Shown: positions 32,799 to 41,575, numbered from the stretch's first letter. The stretch: 46,559 nt of DNA from Candidatus Magasanikiibacteriota bacterium (GCA_903893485.1 CAITMK010000001.1:1-46559), one strand, 5' to 3'. Notes: generated by a model not told the origin, from the sequence alone. Program-made: numbers and translations.

Positions 32799-34295
32799 TT
32801 AATGTGGTAAATAGTGCACGTGTGTTAATAAAAAATATTTAATAACCCGCTCAAGATGGATTTGTGTTTCTTCAAGCGATCCTTCAGTAGAAATTTTTGC
32901 CACACAAGGAAGACGCTTTTGGGCATGCAGATAATACATTTCTACAGCAGCTGCCGTTAATTCCCCTTTTCGTTCTATAACAGTCGCTGGTGTGGCGGTG
33001 AGTAGAATCGTTTGAACCTTCGGTGGAAATAACCATTTCAATAACGGCCATAACCAAAACGCAGAATCAGCTCTTTGCAAAAACGGATCATAAAATGAGC
33101 GATCGAGAAGTATGAGTGGAGCGGTGTTTCGCCGCAATAACCGTTCATAAGCAAATCGCAACCCCGGCAAACTCTCACGCCATTTTGCTGAAATACGCTC
33201 ACGAATACTCCAATGTCCTACAGGAGGAATCCACCCCTCACGTGCAAAACGCCATGCATGAATAAAACGTTTGGGGAAAATATTAAGTACATCATCCTCA
33301 CAAACCCGTTCGATGTTTGAAAGTAATGTCGTCTTACCGACGCCATCAGGCCCAGTAACCGCAATTTGTACAGGTGCATGTCTCATTGTTTTTTCTATTC
33401 TTAATCTAGTACGGCTCACAGGTACTGCCAAATGTACATCCAAGATTTGTAAATCAAACAAACTATATACATATACCTTCACGTTATCACGCGAATGAAA
33501 AAAAATGCGATGATCGAGATGCGTATGATTGATTGCTTGTACAACAAGTGACAGATGTTGCAAATTTGGAACATAAATATCAACATCTTCACCTGGAACA
33601 TCTGCGATATGTTCAAACTCGACACTTGGAATTTCTTTCACGATATCCCGCACCGAAAACGCCGTTAAAAACGGTTGCATATACGACACCAGCTCTTGAG
33701 GGGCATGCACACGTGCAAGTACCTCACGAACTTCCGCAGCGGTAAAAAGATACATGAGCCGAGGAATAAATTTTCTATAGTCACTAACTCGATCCTGCGC
33801 CTCATGCGTAACTTGCACGTCTTCAAAATCGATTAGATAGAGCCGACCTTCATTTGTAACCAACACATTTTTAGGCTTAAGATCCCCATGAACAATTCCC
33901 GCATTATGCATCTGGACAACGAGTGAAAAAGCTCGAATTAATAAATCAAGTCTTCCAACCACAGAAACTTCATCGATAATAGCCTGTACCAGATCTCGTG
34001 TGTGAGGTAAATATCGGTACTTAACATAAGTATCTGCAAGAATAAAATCTGGCATATATTCGCCAAGTCCACGTACTTTCATTTCGTTATGAATTGCAAG
34101 AAAACTCTTAAACGGCCGATCCCTCCGGAATAAAAAATGAATATTCCAACATTTATACACAAAAGTGCCGTATCGAAACGTAAGACAGTCACCGTTTGCA
34201 CTTTTAAAAAACTCAATTTGAGGTGACCAAAAAAATACTGCGCGAAGCATGGAGTACGTACACGAATTAAAGATATTGCGAAATATTCTCTTCAT
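32799..34295 (-). CDS. Protein kinase-like / nucleotide kinase-like fusion
   Basis: A 498-residue protein with two recognisable catalytic regions. Residues about 40-190 look like a small-molecule or Kdo/heptose kinase of the protein-kinase fold: HGDLKPKNV (136-144) and DFED (156-159) match the catalytic and metal-binding loops. Residues 309-490 look like a thymidylate-kinase-type P-loop enzyme: GPDGVGKTT (315-323) and LLDRSFYD (397-404). The middle (230-300) contains an EDVDIYVPN strand reminiscent of nucleotidyltransferases, but this is uncertain. Neighbouring glycan genes suggest a role in phosphorylating or activating a surface sugar. The substrate is unknown. Confidence 0.7.
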   Translation of the reverse strand: MKRIFRNIFNSCTYSMLRAVFFWSPQIEFFKSANGDCLTFRYGTFVYKCWNIHFLFRRDRPFKSFLAIHNEMKVRGLGEYMPDFILADTYVKYRYLPHTRDLVQAIIDEVSVVGRLDLLIRAFSLVVQMHNAGIVHGDLKPKNVLVTNEGRLYLIDFEDVQVTHEAQDRVSDYRKFIPRLMYLFTAAEVREVLARVHAPQELVSYMQPFLTAFSVRDIVKEIPSVEFEHIADVPGEDVDIYVPNLQHLSLVVQAINHTHLDHRIFFHSRDNVKVYVYSLFDLQILDVHLAVPVSRTRLRIEKTMRHAPVQIAVTGPDGVGKTTLLSNIERVCEDDVLNIFPKRFIHAWRFAREGWIPPVGHWSIRERISAKWRESLPGLRFAYERLLRRNTAPLILLDRSFYDPFLQRADSAFWLWPLLKWLFPPKVQTILLTATPATVIERKGELTAAAVEMYYLHAQKRLPCVAKISTEGSLEETQIHLERVIKYFLLTHVHYLPH

Positions 34296-34374
34296 AATTT
34301 GTTGATACTACAACACGAACGCCTCCGACACAAACATTCTACTATACACAGGTCGAAAGGCACGTACCTACATC

Positions 34375-36036
34375 TTACCACTTTTCGACTGATCGCCCAT
34401 ACCCAATATGCAGAAATGGACTGTCCTTTTGCGCAACACCACGTGCCCCTTCAAAATATTGATTAAATTTGCGCATATACGCCGGCTCCTGGGATCGTCT
34501 GTTGATACTGTCATCGCATAATCGTCCTACACGCTCCACTGCAGAATATCGAATCAGCCCACAACTGTTTGCATATATGCCTTCACCATTTCCTTGACTC
34601 TCAAGAACTCTATAGCGGTGATGCAGGCTACGTGTTTCAAAAACATCAGCAGAAAGAATACGTTCATGGATCTTATATGCTTCATTCCACGCACGATAAT
34701 CACCCGGATATTTGCGCTCAAGTCTAACAATGCCCACATGCCCATCTTCATCCAAAATATCAAGCGCGTGCAGGATAAAATTATCCGTAAATTCACACAC
34801 CCAGTCATCTTCAACATTCAACAAATACGTTCCTTGTGATTCTTCAAACCAAAATCGATTAATGTTATAAGAAATCCCTCGATTTACTTCATTAAAAAAT
34901 ATTTTATCAAAAAGTGTATTTTTTTTCGCCCAAACTTCTATTTCAGGATTCAGTCCGTCATGAAAAAAAAGTACTTCATACGCAAAACTTGAGCCAAAGC
35001 GCACAAGATATTCATTAAGCGACGCACATGTTCTCTCGAGCAAGTCAAAACGACCACACCCAAAAACACCAATAGATACCATCTTTTTTCGCTTTGAGGT
35101 TGTAGATAACTCCCCACGCTTCCCTTTTTTTTCAAGCTGTATCGCCGTAAGTGCGGTCCTTGAAATGAGTGTTGGTTTTTGCCTCCGAGAAAATAAAAGT
35201 ATTATGGCACGCGCAAACATATTATTTCTTCTTCGATCAAGCCCAGCGTATATGCGACGCATATTCCATCTTGTACTCTCTATCCGATATTGACCATGAA
35301 TAATTTGTTGAAATATTTGTATGGTTGTATCGCGGTTAATTTCCATACGTGGCAAGCAGTGCACGTTGCTGTCCAGCGTCACATAATTCTCGGCGGTTGA
35401 AACCGCGGAGGTAAAACCAATTTTTTTTACAAGCTTATGTAATCTATGATTCTCTCCGCCATATGGATACGCAAAATGCAGTGCCGGCTTGCCAATAAGC
35501 AATTCCACATCTTTTTTTGAACCGTTAATTTCATGGAAGGCTTCAGTGTCTGATAAATCAGTCAAACGAACATGTGTTTTGGTGTGTCCACCGAAATCAA
35601 CAATCCCTGAGACTGCAAGTTCCTGAATTTCATTTTGAGTCAGGTATGGAATGAAAGCGTGATTTATCTTTGCCGTATGAATGCTGCCTGTTATCAAATA
35701 CATTGTCGAAGGAAACTGATATTGTTGTAAAAAAGGAAATGCATCTGAATAAAAATCATGATATCCATCATCAAATGTGATCACCACCGCCCCTCTGAGC
35801 AGTTCCTTTGCAGCAAGTCGACGCGTCAGCTCATCGAGTGAAATCACATCGATATGGTTATCAGCTAGTAACGCCATTTGTTTTTTAAAATCTTCTGGAG
35901 ATGTTGACCAAAAATAATCATTCCGGTTACTTACAGAGTGATACATAAGTATTGTTGCCCAATCTGTTTTAGGCAACTGAAACCATTTTGTGATCACCCT
36001 CAAAAAAGGTCGTGCACGACTTATCAGCCATCTCAT
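34375..36036 (-). CDS. Polysaccharide deacetylase / family 2 glycosyltransferase fusion
   Basis: The N-terminal half is a NodB-type deacetylase: ILMYHSV, then TFDDGYHD with the metal-binding aspartates, HTKTH supplying the histidines, and FAYPYGG. The C-terminal half (from KKMVSIGVFGCGRFDLL, about the last 235 residues) reads as a GT2-like transferase with NVEDDW as the likely DxD site. A Lys/Arg-rich link joins them. I use the ATG at 36036 (553 residues); a TTG start at 36108 would lie within the fusA terminator. Likely role: modification or assembly of an acetylated surface glycan. The acceptor is unknown. Confidence 0.8.
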   Translation of the reverse strand: MRWLISRARPFLRVITKWFQLPKTDWATILMYHSVSNRNDYFWSTSPEDFKKQMALLADNHIDVISLDELTRRLAAKELLRGAVVITFDDGYHDFYSDAFPFLQQYQFPSTMYLITGSIHTAKINHAFIPYLTQNEIQELAVSGIVDFGGHTKTHVRLTDLSDTEAFHEINGSKKDVELLIGKPALHFAYPYGGENHRLHKLVKKIGFTSAVSTAENYVTLDSNVHCLPRMEINRDTTIQIFQQIIHGQYRIESTRWNMRRIYAGLDRRRNNMFARAIILLFSRRQKPTLISRTALTAIQLEKKGKRGELSTTSKRKKMVSIGVFGCGRFDLLERTCASLNEYLVRFGSSFAYEVLFFHDGLNPEIEVWAKKNTLFDKIFFNEVNRGISYNINRFWFEESQGTYLLNVEDDWVCEFTDNFILHALDILDEDGHVGIVRLERKYPGDYRAWNEAYKIHERILSADVFETRSLHHRYRVLESQGNGEGIYANSCGLIRYSAVERVGRLCDDSINRRSQEPAYMRKFNQYFEGARGVAQKDSPFLHIGYGRSVEKW

Positions 36037-36091
36037 ATAATGAGAATATCCTATCACACGACCCTTATTAGCGTAAAGTGCAACAAAACTT

Positions 36092-36122
36092 AAAAAGTCA
36101 CCTCGCAATGAGGTGACTTTTT
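36092..36122. terminator. Bidirectional terminator after fusA
   Basis: A 13-pair perfect stem (AAAAAGTCACCTC with GAGGTGACTTTTT) closes on GCAAT. It ends the rpsL-rpsG-fusA transcript on the minus strand and so separates it from the accessory block and tuf. Confidence 0.93.
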
Positions 36123-36137
36123 ATGAAATATGCAAGA

Positions 36138-38216
36138 TTATTTCTTACGACCTTCAACAACTTCCTTCGCAACGTTCTGCGGAACTTCAGCGTAATGGCC
36201 AAATTCCATTGAGTACGATGCGCGACCCTGTGTCATGGAACGAAGTTCAGTTGCATAACCAAACATAGATGCAAGTGGGATTTCTGAATCCACCACTTTG
36301 GTACCCATGCGATCACGCATTTCCTTCACCACACCACGCTTAGATGAAATGTTACCGATAACATCACCCATGTTGGATTCTGGTGTCAAAACTTCTACGT
36401 TCATAACTGGTTCGAGCAAGATGAGGCCTGCTCGCTGGCAAGCTTCTTTGAATGCCATTGAACCGGCGATTTTAAACGCAGCTTCTGAAGAGTCAACTTC
36501 GTGGTATGAACCATCGTACACCGTTGCGCGAATATCGAGCATTGGATAGCCGGCCAAAACACCACGATCCATGGTTTCCTTAACACCTTTTTCGATTGGA
36601 CCAATATATTCTTTTGGAATTGAACCACCTTTGGTAGCGTCAACAAATTCAAAGCCTTTGCCTTTTTCCATTGGTTCAACTTTCATCCAGCAATGACCGT
36701 ATTGACCACGACCACCAGACTGTTTCACATATTTACCTTCAGCTTCCGCTGCGTTGCGAATTGTTTCCTTAAAAGCAACCTGAGGAGCACCCACGTTTGC
36801 TTCAACTTTAAATTCACGTTTCATGCGATCCACAATAATGTCCAAGTGCAATTCACCCATACCGGCGATAATTGTCTGCATGGTTTCTTCATCAGTATGA
36901 ACACGGAAAGTTGGATCTTCTTCAGCAAGTTTCTGCAAAGCCATGCCCATTTTTTCTTGGTCCTGCTTTGTTTTTGGTTCGATTGCCAAAGAAATAACTG
37001 GTTCAGGGAACACAATTTTTTCCATGAGCACTGGTGAGTCTTCAGCACACAAAGTATTACCTGTTGTGGTTGATTTAAGACCTACCGCAGCTGCAATATC
37101 ACCAGAGAAAACCTCTTCTACGTCTTCACGAGTGTTTGCATGCAAACGCACGATACGACCGAAGCGTTCCTTTTCACCAGTTGATGAGTTGAGCGCGTAT
37201 GAACCAGCTTTCAAGCTACCTGAGTACACGCGGAAGAAAGTAAGCTTACCCACGAATGGATCAGCTGCAACTTTAAACGCAAGTGCGGTAAACGGTTCGC
37301 TATCATCTGCATGGCGGAAGATAACTTTGGTTTCGTCATCCGGATCAGTACAACGTACTGGTGGAATGTCGAGTGGAGATGGAAGATAATCAACGATTGC
37401 ATCGAGCAAGAATTGAACACCCTTGTTCTTAAGCGCTGAGCCACAGAACACTGGTACAAATACACCAGCAATTGTTGCTTTGCGGATAATCACTTTGAGT
37501 TCGTCAACAGGGATTTCTTCACCAGCCAAATAGCGGTTCATTGCTGATTCATCGTTTTCAACGATTTTTTCAACCATGGCTGCGCGATATTCTTTTGCTT
37601 TTTCAAGCATGTCTGCTGGCACATCTTCATGGCGGAAGTCCTGACCCATTTCGTCGTAGTAAACTTCAGCTTTCATGTGCAAGAGATCGATAATACCCTT
37701 GAAACCACCTTCCTGACCGATTGGAAGCTGCATAGGTACCGCATTCTTGGTAAGGCGGTTGTGGATTGATTCCACATCCTTGTAGTAGTCAGCACCGGTA
37801 CGATCGAGCTTGTTGATGAAACATAAACGTGGAACGTTTAATTCATCAGCATAGCGCCAGTTAGTTTCTGATTGAGGTTCAACACCTGCAACACCATCAA
37901 AGATAACTGCCGCACCGTCGAGCACGCGGAGTGAACGTTTTACTTCAACCGTAAAGTCAATATGACCTGGGGTATCAATAAGGTTCATGCGAGTGTCCTT
38001 CCAGAAACAGGTGGTAGCAGCTGCAGTAATGGTAATACCACGTTCGCGTTCTTGTTCCATCCAGTCCATGGTTGCTGCACCTTCATGCACTTCACCAATT
38101 TTGTGTTTTTTACCGGTGTAAAACAAAATACGTTCTGAAACAGTGGTTTTACCTGCATCGATATGCGCGATAATACCAAAGTTACGTGTATGTAAGAGTG
38201 AGTAATCTCGGGGCAT
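36138..38216 (-). CDS. fusA: Elongation factor G
   Basis: Drives translocation. The P-loop AHIDAGKTT is at residues 17-25, DTPGHIDFT near 80 and NKLDRTGAD near 135. All five domains are present in 692 residues, and the domain IV segment [11 protein letters not shown] is clear. It ends with a strong terminator: unlike the common str operon, tuf is not the next gene but lies 6 kb away. Confidence 0.98.
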   Translation of the reverse strand: MPRDYSLLHTRNFGIIAHIDAGKTTVSERILFYTGKKHKIGEVHEGAATMDWMEQERERGITITAAATTCFWKDTRMNLIDTPGHIDFTVEVKRSLRVLDGAAVIFDGVAGVEPQSETNWRYADELNVPRLCFINKLDRTGADYYKDVESIHNRLTKNAVPMQLPIGQEGGFKGIIDLLHMKAEVYYDEMGQDFRHEDVPADMLEKAKEYRAAMVEKIVENDESAMNRYLAGEEIPVDELKVIIRKATIAGVFVPVFCGSALKNKGVQFLLDAIVDYLPSPLDIPPVRCTDPDDETKVIFRHADDSEPFTALAFKVAADPFVGKLTFFRVYSGSLKAGSYALNSSTGEKERFGRIVRLHANTREDVEEVFSGDIAAAVGLKSTTTGNTLCAEDSPVLMEKIVFPEPVISLAIEPKTKQDQEKMGMALQKLAEEDPTFRVHTDEETMQTIIAGMGELHLDIIVDRMKREFKVEANVGAPQVAFKETIRNAAEAEGKYVKQSGGRGQYGHCWMKVEPMEKGKGFEFVDATKGGSIPKEYIGPIEKGVKETMDRGVLAGYPMLDIRATVYDGSYHEVDSSEAAFKIAGSMAFKEACQRAGLILLEPVMNVEVLTPESNMGDVIGNISSKRGVVKEMRDRMGTKVVDSEIPLASMFGYATELRSMTQGRASYSMEFGHYAEVPQNVAKEVVEGRKK

Positions 38217-38222
38217 AATTGA

Positions 38223-38690
38223 TTAGTAAGCGAAGTGAGCAAATGCACGGTTTGATTCTGCCATGCGATGTACGTCTGCACGTTTCTTCATAGCATCACC
38301 TTCACCTTTTGCAGCGAGCATGAATTCTTCTGCAAGTTTGTCCTTCATCGCGCGGCCTTTTTTGGCGCGTGCGGCGTTAATGATCCAGCGCATTGCCAAA
38401 GCATTTTTGCGTTCTGGTTTAACGGGGACTGGCACCTGGTAGTTTGAACCACCAACGCGCTTTGTTTTAACTTCAACAGATGGACCAACGTTGTTCAAAG
38501 CTGCTTCGAACACTTCCATTGGATCTTTGTCTTCTTTCTTTTTTACGATATCAAAAGCACCGTACACAATTCCTTGTGCAACAGATTTTTTGCCGCTTAA
38601 CATGAGGAAGTTAATAAACTTACCCAAGGTAACATTGTTATATAACGCGTCTGGCGCTGCCTCGCGTTTTGGAGCTTGTTTACCGCGCAT
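38223..38690 (-). CDS. rpsG: Ribosomal protein S7 (uS7)
   Basis: A primary 30S head protein. MRGKQAPKREAAPDALYNN, the loop VGGSNYQVPVPV and the ending MAESNRAFAHFAY are standard. It is 155 residues long and lies between rpsL and fusA. Confidence 0.98.
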   Translation of the reverse strand: MRGKQAPKREAAPDALYNNVTLGKFINFLMLSGKKSVAQGIVYGAFDIVKKKEDKDPMEVFEAALNNVGPSVEVKTKRVGGSNYQVPVPVKPERKNALAMRWIINAARAKKGRAMKDKLAEEFMLAAKGEGDAMKKRADVHRMAESNRAFAHFAY

Positions 38691-38692
38691 AT

Positions 38693-39151
38693 TTATTTCT
38701 TCTTTTTACCTTTAGCAACAGCTTTTACTGCTGGAGTCTTTGGACGTTTGACACCGTAAAGTGAACGGCTGCCACGACGATTTGCAACACCTTGCGCATC
38801 ATAAATACCACGCACAATGTGGTAACGAACACCTGGAAGATCTTTCACACGACCACCACGAATCATAACGATTGAGTGCTCCTGCAAGTTGTGACCTTCA
38901 CCTGGGATGTAGGCAGTGACTTCCATACCGTTAGAAAGGCGAACACGCGCGATCTTACGGATAGCTGAGTTAGGTTTTTTTGGGGTCATGGTAGTGACCT
39001 TGGTACAAACACCACGTTTAAATGGTGCGCCATCTAAAATTTGATGGCGACGGCGATGCAAAGAATCCAAAGTCCACTGCATTGCAGGGGATTTGCTCTT
39101 CGTCTTCGCCGTGGTACGCCCCTTGCGGAGCAATTGTGACATTGTTGGCAT
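38693..39151 (-). CDS. rpsL: Ribosomal protein S12 (uS12)
   Basis: A 30S protein at the decoding centre. I use the start at 39151 ([12 protein letters not shown], 152 residues). The motifs [20 protein letters not shown] and [10 protein letters not shown] are intact. Compared with the family there is a short insertion near residues 22-35 ([19 protein letters not shown]) and a basic tail ending in GKKKK. It heads the rpsL-rpsG-fusA operon. Confidence 0.97.
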   Translation of the reverse strand: MPTMSQLLRKGRTTAKTKSKSPAMQWTLDSLHRRRHQILDGAPFKRGVCTKVTTMTPKKPNSAIRKIARVRLSNGMEVTAYIPGEGHNLQEHSIVMIRGGRVKDLPGVRYHIVRGIYDAQGVANRRGSRSLYGVKRPKTPAVKAVAKGKKKK

Positions 39152-39231
39152 AAACACGGTTACTCTGCGCACGGAAACATTCCGAGCCGCGCGGCAGATG
39201 AGAGAATAAATTTGAAAAGGAATGTAGCGGT

Positions 39232-39260
39232 AGTTTAAAGGAAATTGGCTGAGCTGTCAA
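39232..39260 (-). promoter_or_regulatory. rpsL operon promoter
   Basis: On the minus strand TTGACA (39255-39260) and TAAACT (39232-39237) are 17 bases apart. Its -35 is four bases from the -35 of a divergent plus-strand promoter, forming the inverted repeat TGTCAA-GTGA-TTGACA. The leader is about 75 bases. Confidence 0.8.
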
Positions 39261-39264
39261 GTGA

Positions 39265-39293
39265 TTGACAATGTCCTAGAGGTGTGTAAAAAT
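39265..39293 (+). promoter_or_regulatory. Promoter of the structured RNA candidate
   Basis: TTGACA (39265-39270) is followed after 16-17 bases by TAAAAAT (39287-39293). The -35 is consensus and the -10 weaker. It points away from rpsL. Confidence 0.6.
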
Positions 39294-39299
39294 ATGCCC

Positions 39300-39569
39300 A
39301 AACAGCGATGGGCGCTTTTGTTACAAGTGGTCGGTAGTTACCGATGTGCGGGATCCCTTTTCGGGAAATGCAACTCTGACCCTCCCCTCTCTTCCTATTG
39401 CGTTGGACGAGAGGCATTCAAATAGGAGTTGCACAGCGGGCCGAAGGTCCAGGAGCTTGCGACGAGGTGGAGATTCCTCCCCGTCCCCACACAGTCCAGG
39501 CTCCTGGACCCGAGGCAACTCACAATCAACCCCACACCCAAGCCGAACGAACTGTTCGGCTATTTTTTT
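39300..39569 (+). ncRNA. Structured non-coding RNA candidate, ~270 nt
   Basis: The segment has a promoter, a strong terminator and several stems, but no convincing ORF. Visible stems are TGCAACTC (39369-39376) with GAGTTGCA (39426-39433), enclosing CCTCTC (39386-39391) with GAGAGG (39409-39414), and an 11-pair perfect stem GGTCCAGGAGC (39446-39456) with GCTCCTGGACC (39500-39510). A third GCAACTC at 39515-39521 could replace the first as partner of GAGTTGC. I looked for RNase P, tmRNA, 6S and SRP RNA signatures and did not find them. The family is unknown. Confidence 0.6.
39542..39569 (+). terminator. Terminator of the structured RNA candidate
   Basis: GCCGAAC (39542-39548) pairs perfectly with GTTCGGC (39554-39560) across a GAACT loop and is followed by TA and T7. 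Confidence 0.9.
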
Positions 39570-39570
39570 G

Positions 39571-39630
39571 AAAAAAAAATCGGCAGTAGTACGGACCCGT
39601 GAAGTTCTGGGGTACGTATACTACTGCCGA
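39571..39630 (-). terminator. Terminator of the GC-rich orphan gene, with a long loop
   Basis: On the minus strand a perfect 12-pair stem (TCGGCAGTAGTA, 39619-39630 with 39580-39591) encloses a 27-base loop and is followed by T9. It faces the plus-strand terminator, so the two transcripts end head to head. Confidence 0.85.
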
Positions 39631-39655
39631 TGCAGGGCTTACCTGCATGCGACAA

Positions 39656-40807
39656 TCACTGAAGCGGCAGATCGGGCACTTGCCACGTGCGACCGACGAG
39701 CGAGACGCTCTTCAACATGTCGCCCGCCACCGGTTCAGCAGCCGAGGGAATACGCTTGATTTCGGTATCCTGCCCCGCCGCAATGACATGCAACGCGCTG
39801 TCTGCTTTGATAATCGCGTCGGCCTCGCTGATCTTGGTCGATGCCCGGCTGCCGCCCTTCACCACGAGGTCAAGGCCGTCAGACAGATACGCCGTGAGCG
39901 CCTCAAAAAGCATCCCCCAAGCCGCCTCGCTCGGAGATGCGAAGAAGGTCTTCAGCGCCTCAAGGTACGCATCCCGAAGCGTCGAGCTCCGAAACACGCA
40001 GATATTCTCAGCAGAAAGCCAGCCGATGCCTTCGCTGAGAAGCCAGCCGATGCGCGGATCATCGACCTGCCGCACGAACTGGCCGAGCAGCAAATTCGCG
40101 GGCGACGACACCTCGACCGAGCCGATCGCGTGCGAAGGCGACTGCCGAAGCGCGGCAAGCACTTGATCGCCCCGGAATTCCGGATGGCAGATCATGCTGC
40201 AGCCCAGCAGATCCGGCAGGTTGATCGAGTACGGCGCGCGCGCAATGTCCATGACGAGGTTCTGCTCGGCAACCGGAAGCGCCGGGCAGACGATCTCCTT
40301 CACGTACGTGTTGGTATCAGAACTGGCGTTCGCCCGAAGCAAACGGTCCACGATCGCCGCCGATTCCTCGCTGACGCCGAGCATCATGAGAAAATCGGGG
40401 GCGAGAACGCGACCGGCCATCTTCTTGTAGTTCGCGCCGATCTGCGCCGCCGGAAACGTGAGCGCATGCGGACCAGCCTCAAGGTCAAGCATCTGGGCGA
40501 ATTCAGGACTCGCCGTAATGCCATGCATCTTGCCCTGCGAGACCGCCAGAAACTCCGCGAACGACGGCGCCGTGTCGCGACGAGCTCCGACGAGAATGCT
40601 CTCGCGAAGCAGGAGACGCCCTTCGGGCAAACGCAGAATTCCCTGAAGCGGCTCATTGGTCATGAGCCACGAGTCGGAAATAATCATCCGATCGTAGAGC
40701 AGCGCGTTGAGAACAATGCCGCGCCAAACCCGATCAACGGATTGGCCCGGAATGAGGTTGTCAAAGAGTACGCCGAACGCATCAATGAGAGTAACGGGAC
40801 GAAACAT
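39656..40807 (-). CDS. GC-rich orphan protein of unknown function
   Basis: A 383-residue protein that I do not recognise. It looks soluble, alpha-rich and without a signal peptide or clear catalytic motif. Visible landmarks are LLYDRMIISDSWLMTNE (37-53), RLPEGRLLLRES (about 59-70) and a helical C-terminal half. Codon use is strikingly G+C-rich compared with both neighbours. It has its own near-consensus promoter, an AGGTGA ribosome site and a dedicated terminator, so it is a self-contained unit, probably acquired. The complementary strand is also open over most of the gene, a side effect of its composition. The minus frame is preferred because of the promoter, ribosome site and terminator. 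Confidence 0.7.
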   Translation of the reverse strand: MFRPVTLIDAFGVLFDNLIPGQSVDRVWRGIVLNALLYDRMIISDSWLMTNEPLQGILRLPEGRLLLRESILVGARRDTAPSFAEFLAVSQGKMHGITASPEFAQMLDLEAGPHALTFPAAQIGANYKKMAGRVLAPDFLMMLGVSEESAAIVDRLLRANASSDTNTYVKEIVCPALPVAEQNLVMDIARAPYSINLPDLLGCSMICHPEFRGDQVLAALRQSPSHAIGSVEVSSPANLLLGQFVRQVDDPRIGWLLSEGIGWLSAENICVFRSSTLRDAYLEALKTFFASPSEAAWGMLFEALTAYLSDGLDLVVKGGSRASTKISEADAIIKADSALHVIAAGQDTEIKRIPSAAEPVAGDMLKSVSLVGRTWQVPDLPLQ

Positions 40808-40847
40808 GAGTCACCTGCCTTTATTCGCGTCAGTGCGAATTGTACAG

Positions 40848-40876
40848 ATACTAGCAATCAGTACACAAATTGTCAA
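40848..40876 (-). promoter_or_regulatory. Promoter of the GC-rich orphan gene
   Basis: On the minus strand TTGACA (40871-40876) and TAGTAT (40848-40853) are 17 bases apart. The leader of about 35 bases has an ATTCGC...GCGAAT inverted repeat and an AGGTGA ribosome site seven bases before the ATG. Confidence 0.8.
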
Positions 40877-40897
40877 CCCTCTCTTATACAACCCAAA

Positions 40898-41497
40898 TTA
40901 AGCCCCCAAGAGCAATCGTGCGAGCGCTTCAACAGGCACGGTAATGTATTGTCCAAAAAAGAAAACTAAAATTAAAACAGCAAAAAAACCGTAGCGTTCG
41001 AGTTTGTATTTAATGTAGTCGTAACGCACGGGCAGCAGCGCAAGTAAAATTTTTGAGCCGTCGAGTGGAGGAATTGGCACCAAATTAAAAATCGCGAGTG
41101 AGCAGTTGATAATGACCACGCGCACCGCAATATAGGCGATAGCGCTATTAACACCAAAACCGCGCGCGACCAATGCAAATAAAATAGCAAGCACTAAATT
41201 GGTAATTGGCCCAGCCGCGCCAACAGCCGCAGGCCCCCACTGCTGATTTTTTAAATTGTAGGGATTATAAGGAACTGGTTTTGCCGCGGCAAAGAAAAAG
41301 GTCCCGCCAGACAAAAACCAAAGCCCCAGCGGCAACAAAATTGAACCATATAAATCAAGATGCACTAAAGGATTTAAGGTCAAACGCCCTGCTCGCTCCG
41401 CGGTTTTATCGCCGAGCGCGCGTGCGGCCAGCCCATGTGACACCTCGTGCAGCACTGCAGAAAAGATAACAATAATAATGTCGAAAATGAAATCCAT
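40898..41497 (-). CDS. Site-2-protease-type membrane metalloprotease (M50, FtsH-independent)
   Basis: A 199-residue rhomboid-unrelated intramembrane protease of the compact M50B type. The zinc motif HEVSH is at residues 17-21 within the first hydrophobic helix, and the second ligand is Asp146 in NLVPIPPLDG. Four to six hydrophobic segments span the protein. The start at 41497 puts HExxH in its usual place; a longer frame adds unrelated residues over the rpmB promoter region. Substrates are unknown. Confidence 0.88.
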   Translation of the reverse strand: MDFIFDIIIVIFSAVLHEVSHGLAARALGDKTAERAGRLTLNPLVHLDLYGSILLPLGLWFLSGGTFFFAAAKPVPYNPYNLKNQQWGPAAVGAAGPITNLVLAILFALVARGFGVNSAIAYIAVRVVIINCSLAIFNLVPIPPLDGSKILLALLPVRYDYIKYKLERYGFFAVLILVFFFGQYITVPVEALARLLLGA

Positions 41498-41517
41498 AGA
41501 AGTTTTGGTTGCGGCCC

Positions 41518-41546
41518 TTGCCAAAAAACAGAATACCTGATAAACT
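41518..41546 (+). promoter_or_regulatory. rpmB promoter
   Basis: TTGCCA (41518-41523) and TAAACT (41541-41546) are 17 bases apart. The ATG lies 29 bases downstream of the -10. Confidence 0.7.
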
Positions 41547-41575
41547 AGGGCCCATAACGTAACTAGCGTAACACT

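Noticed and set aside
39300-39569. Identification of the structured RNA as RNase P RNA, tmRNA, 6S or SRP RNA
   Set aside because: The expected conserved strings (for example GAGGAAAGTCC of RNase P, the tRNA-like ends of tmRNA, the GGAAGCAG loop of SRP RNA) are missing on both strands.
39599-40969. A 456-codon plus-strand ORF, and overlapping shorter plus-strand frames from 39346
   Set aside because: Rich in Arg/His and lying opposite a gene with promoter, ribosome site and terminator; it also runs through the minus-strand terminator hairpin. Kept only as a finding, not as a gene.
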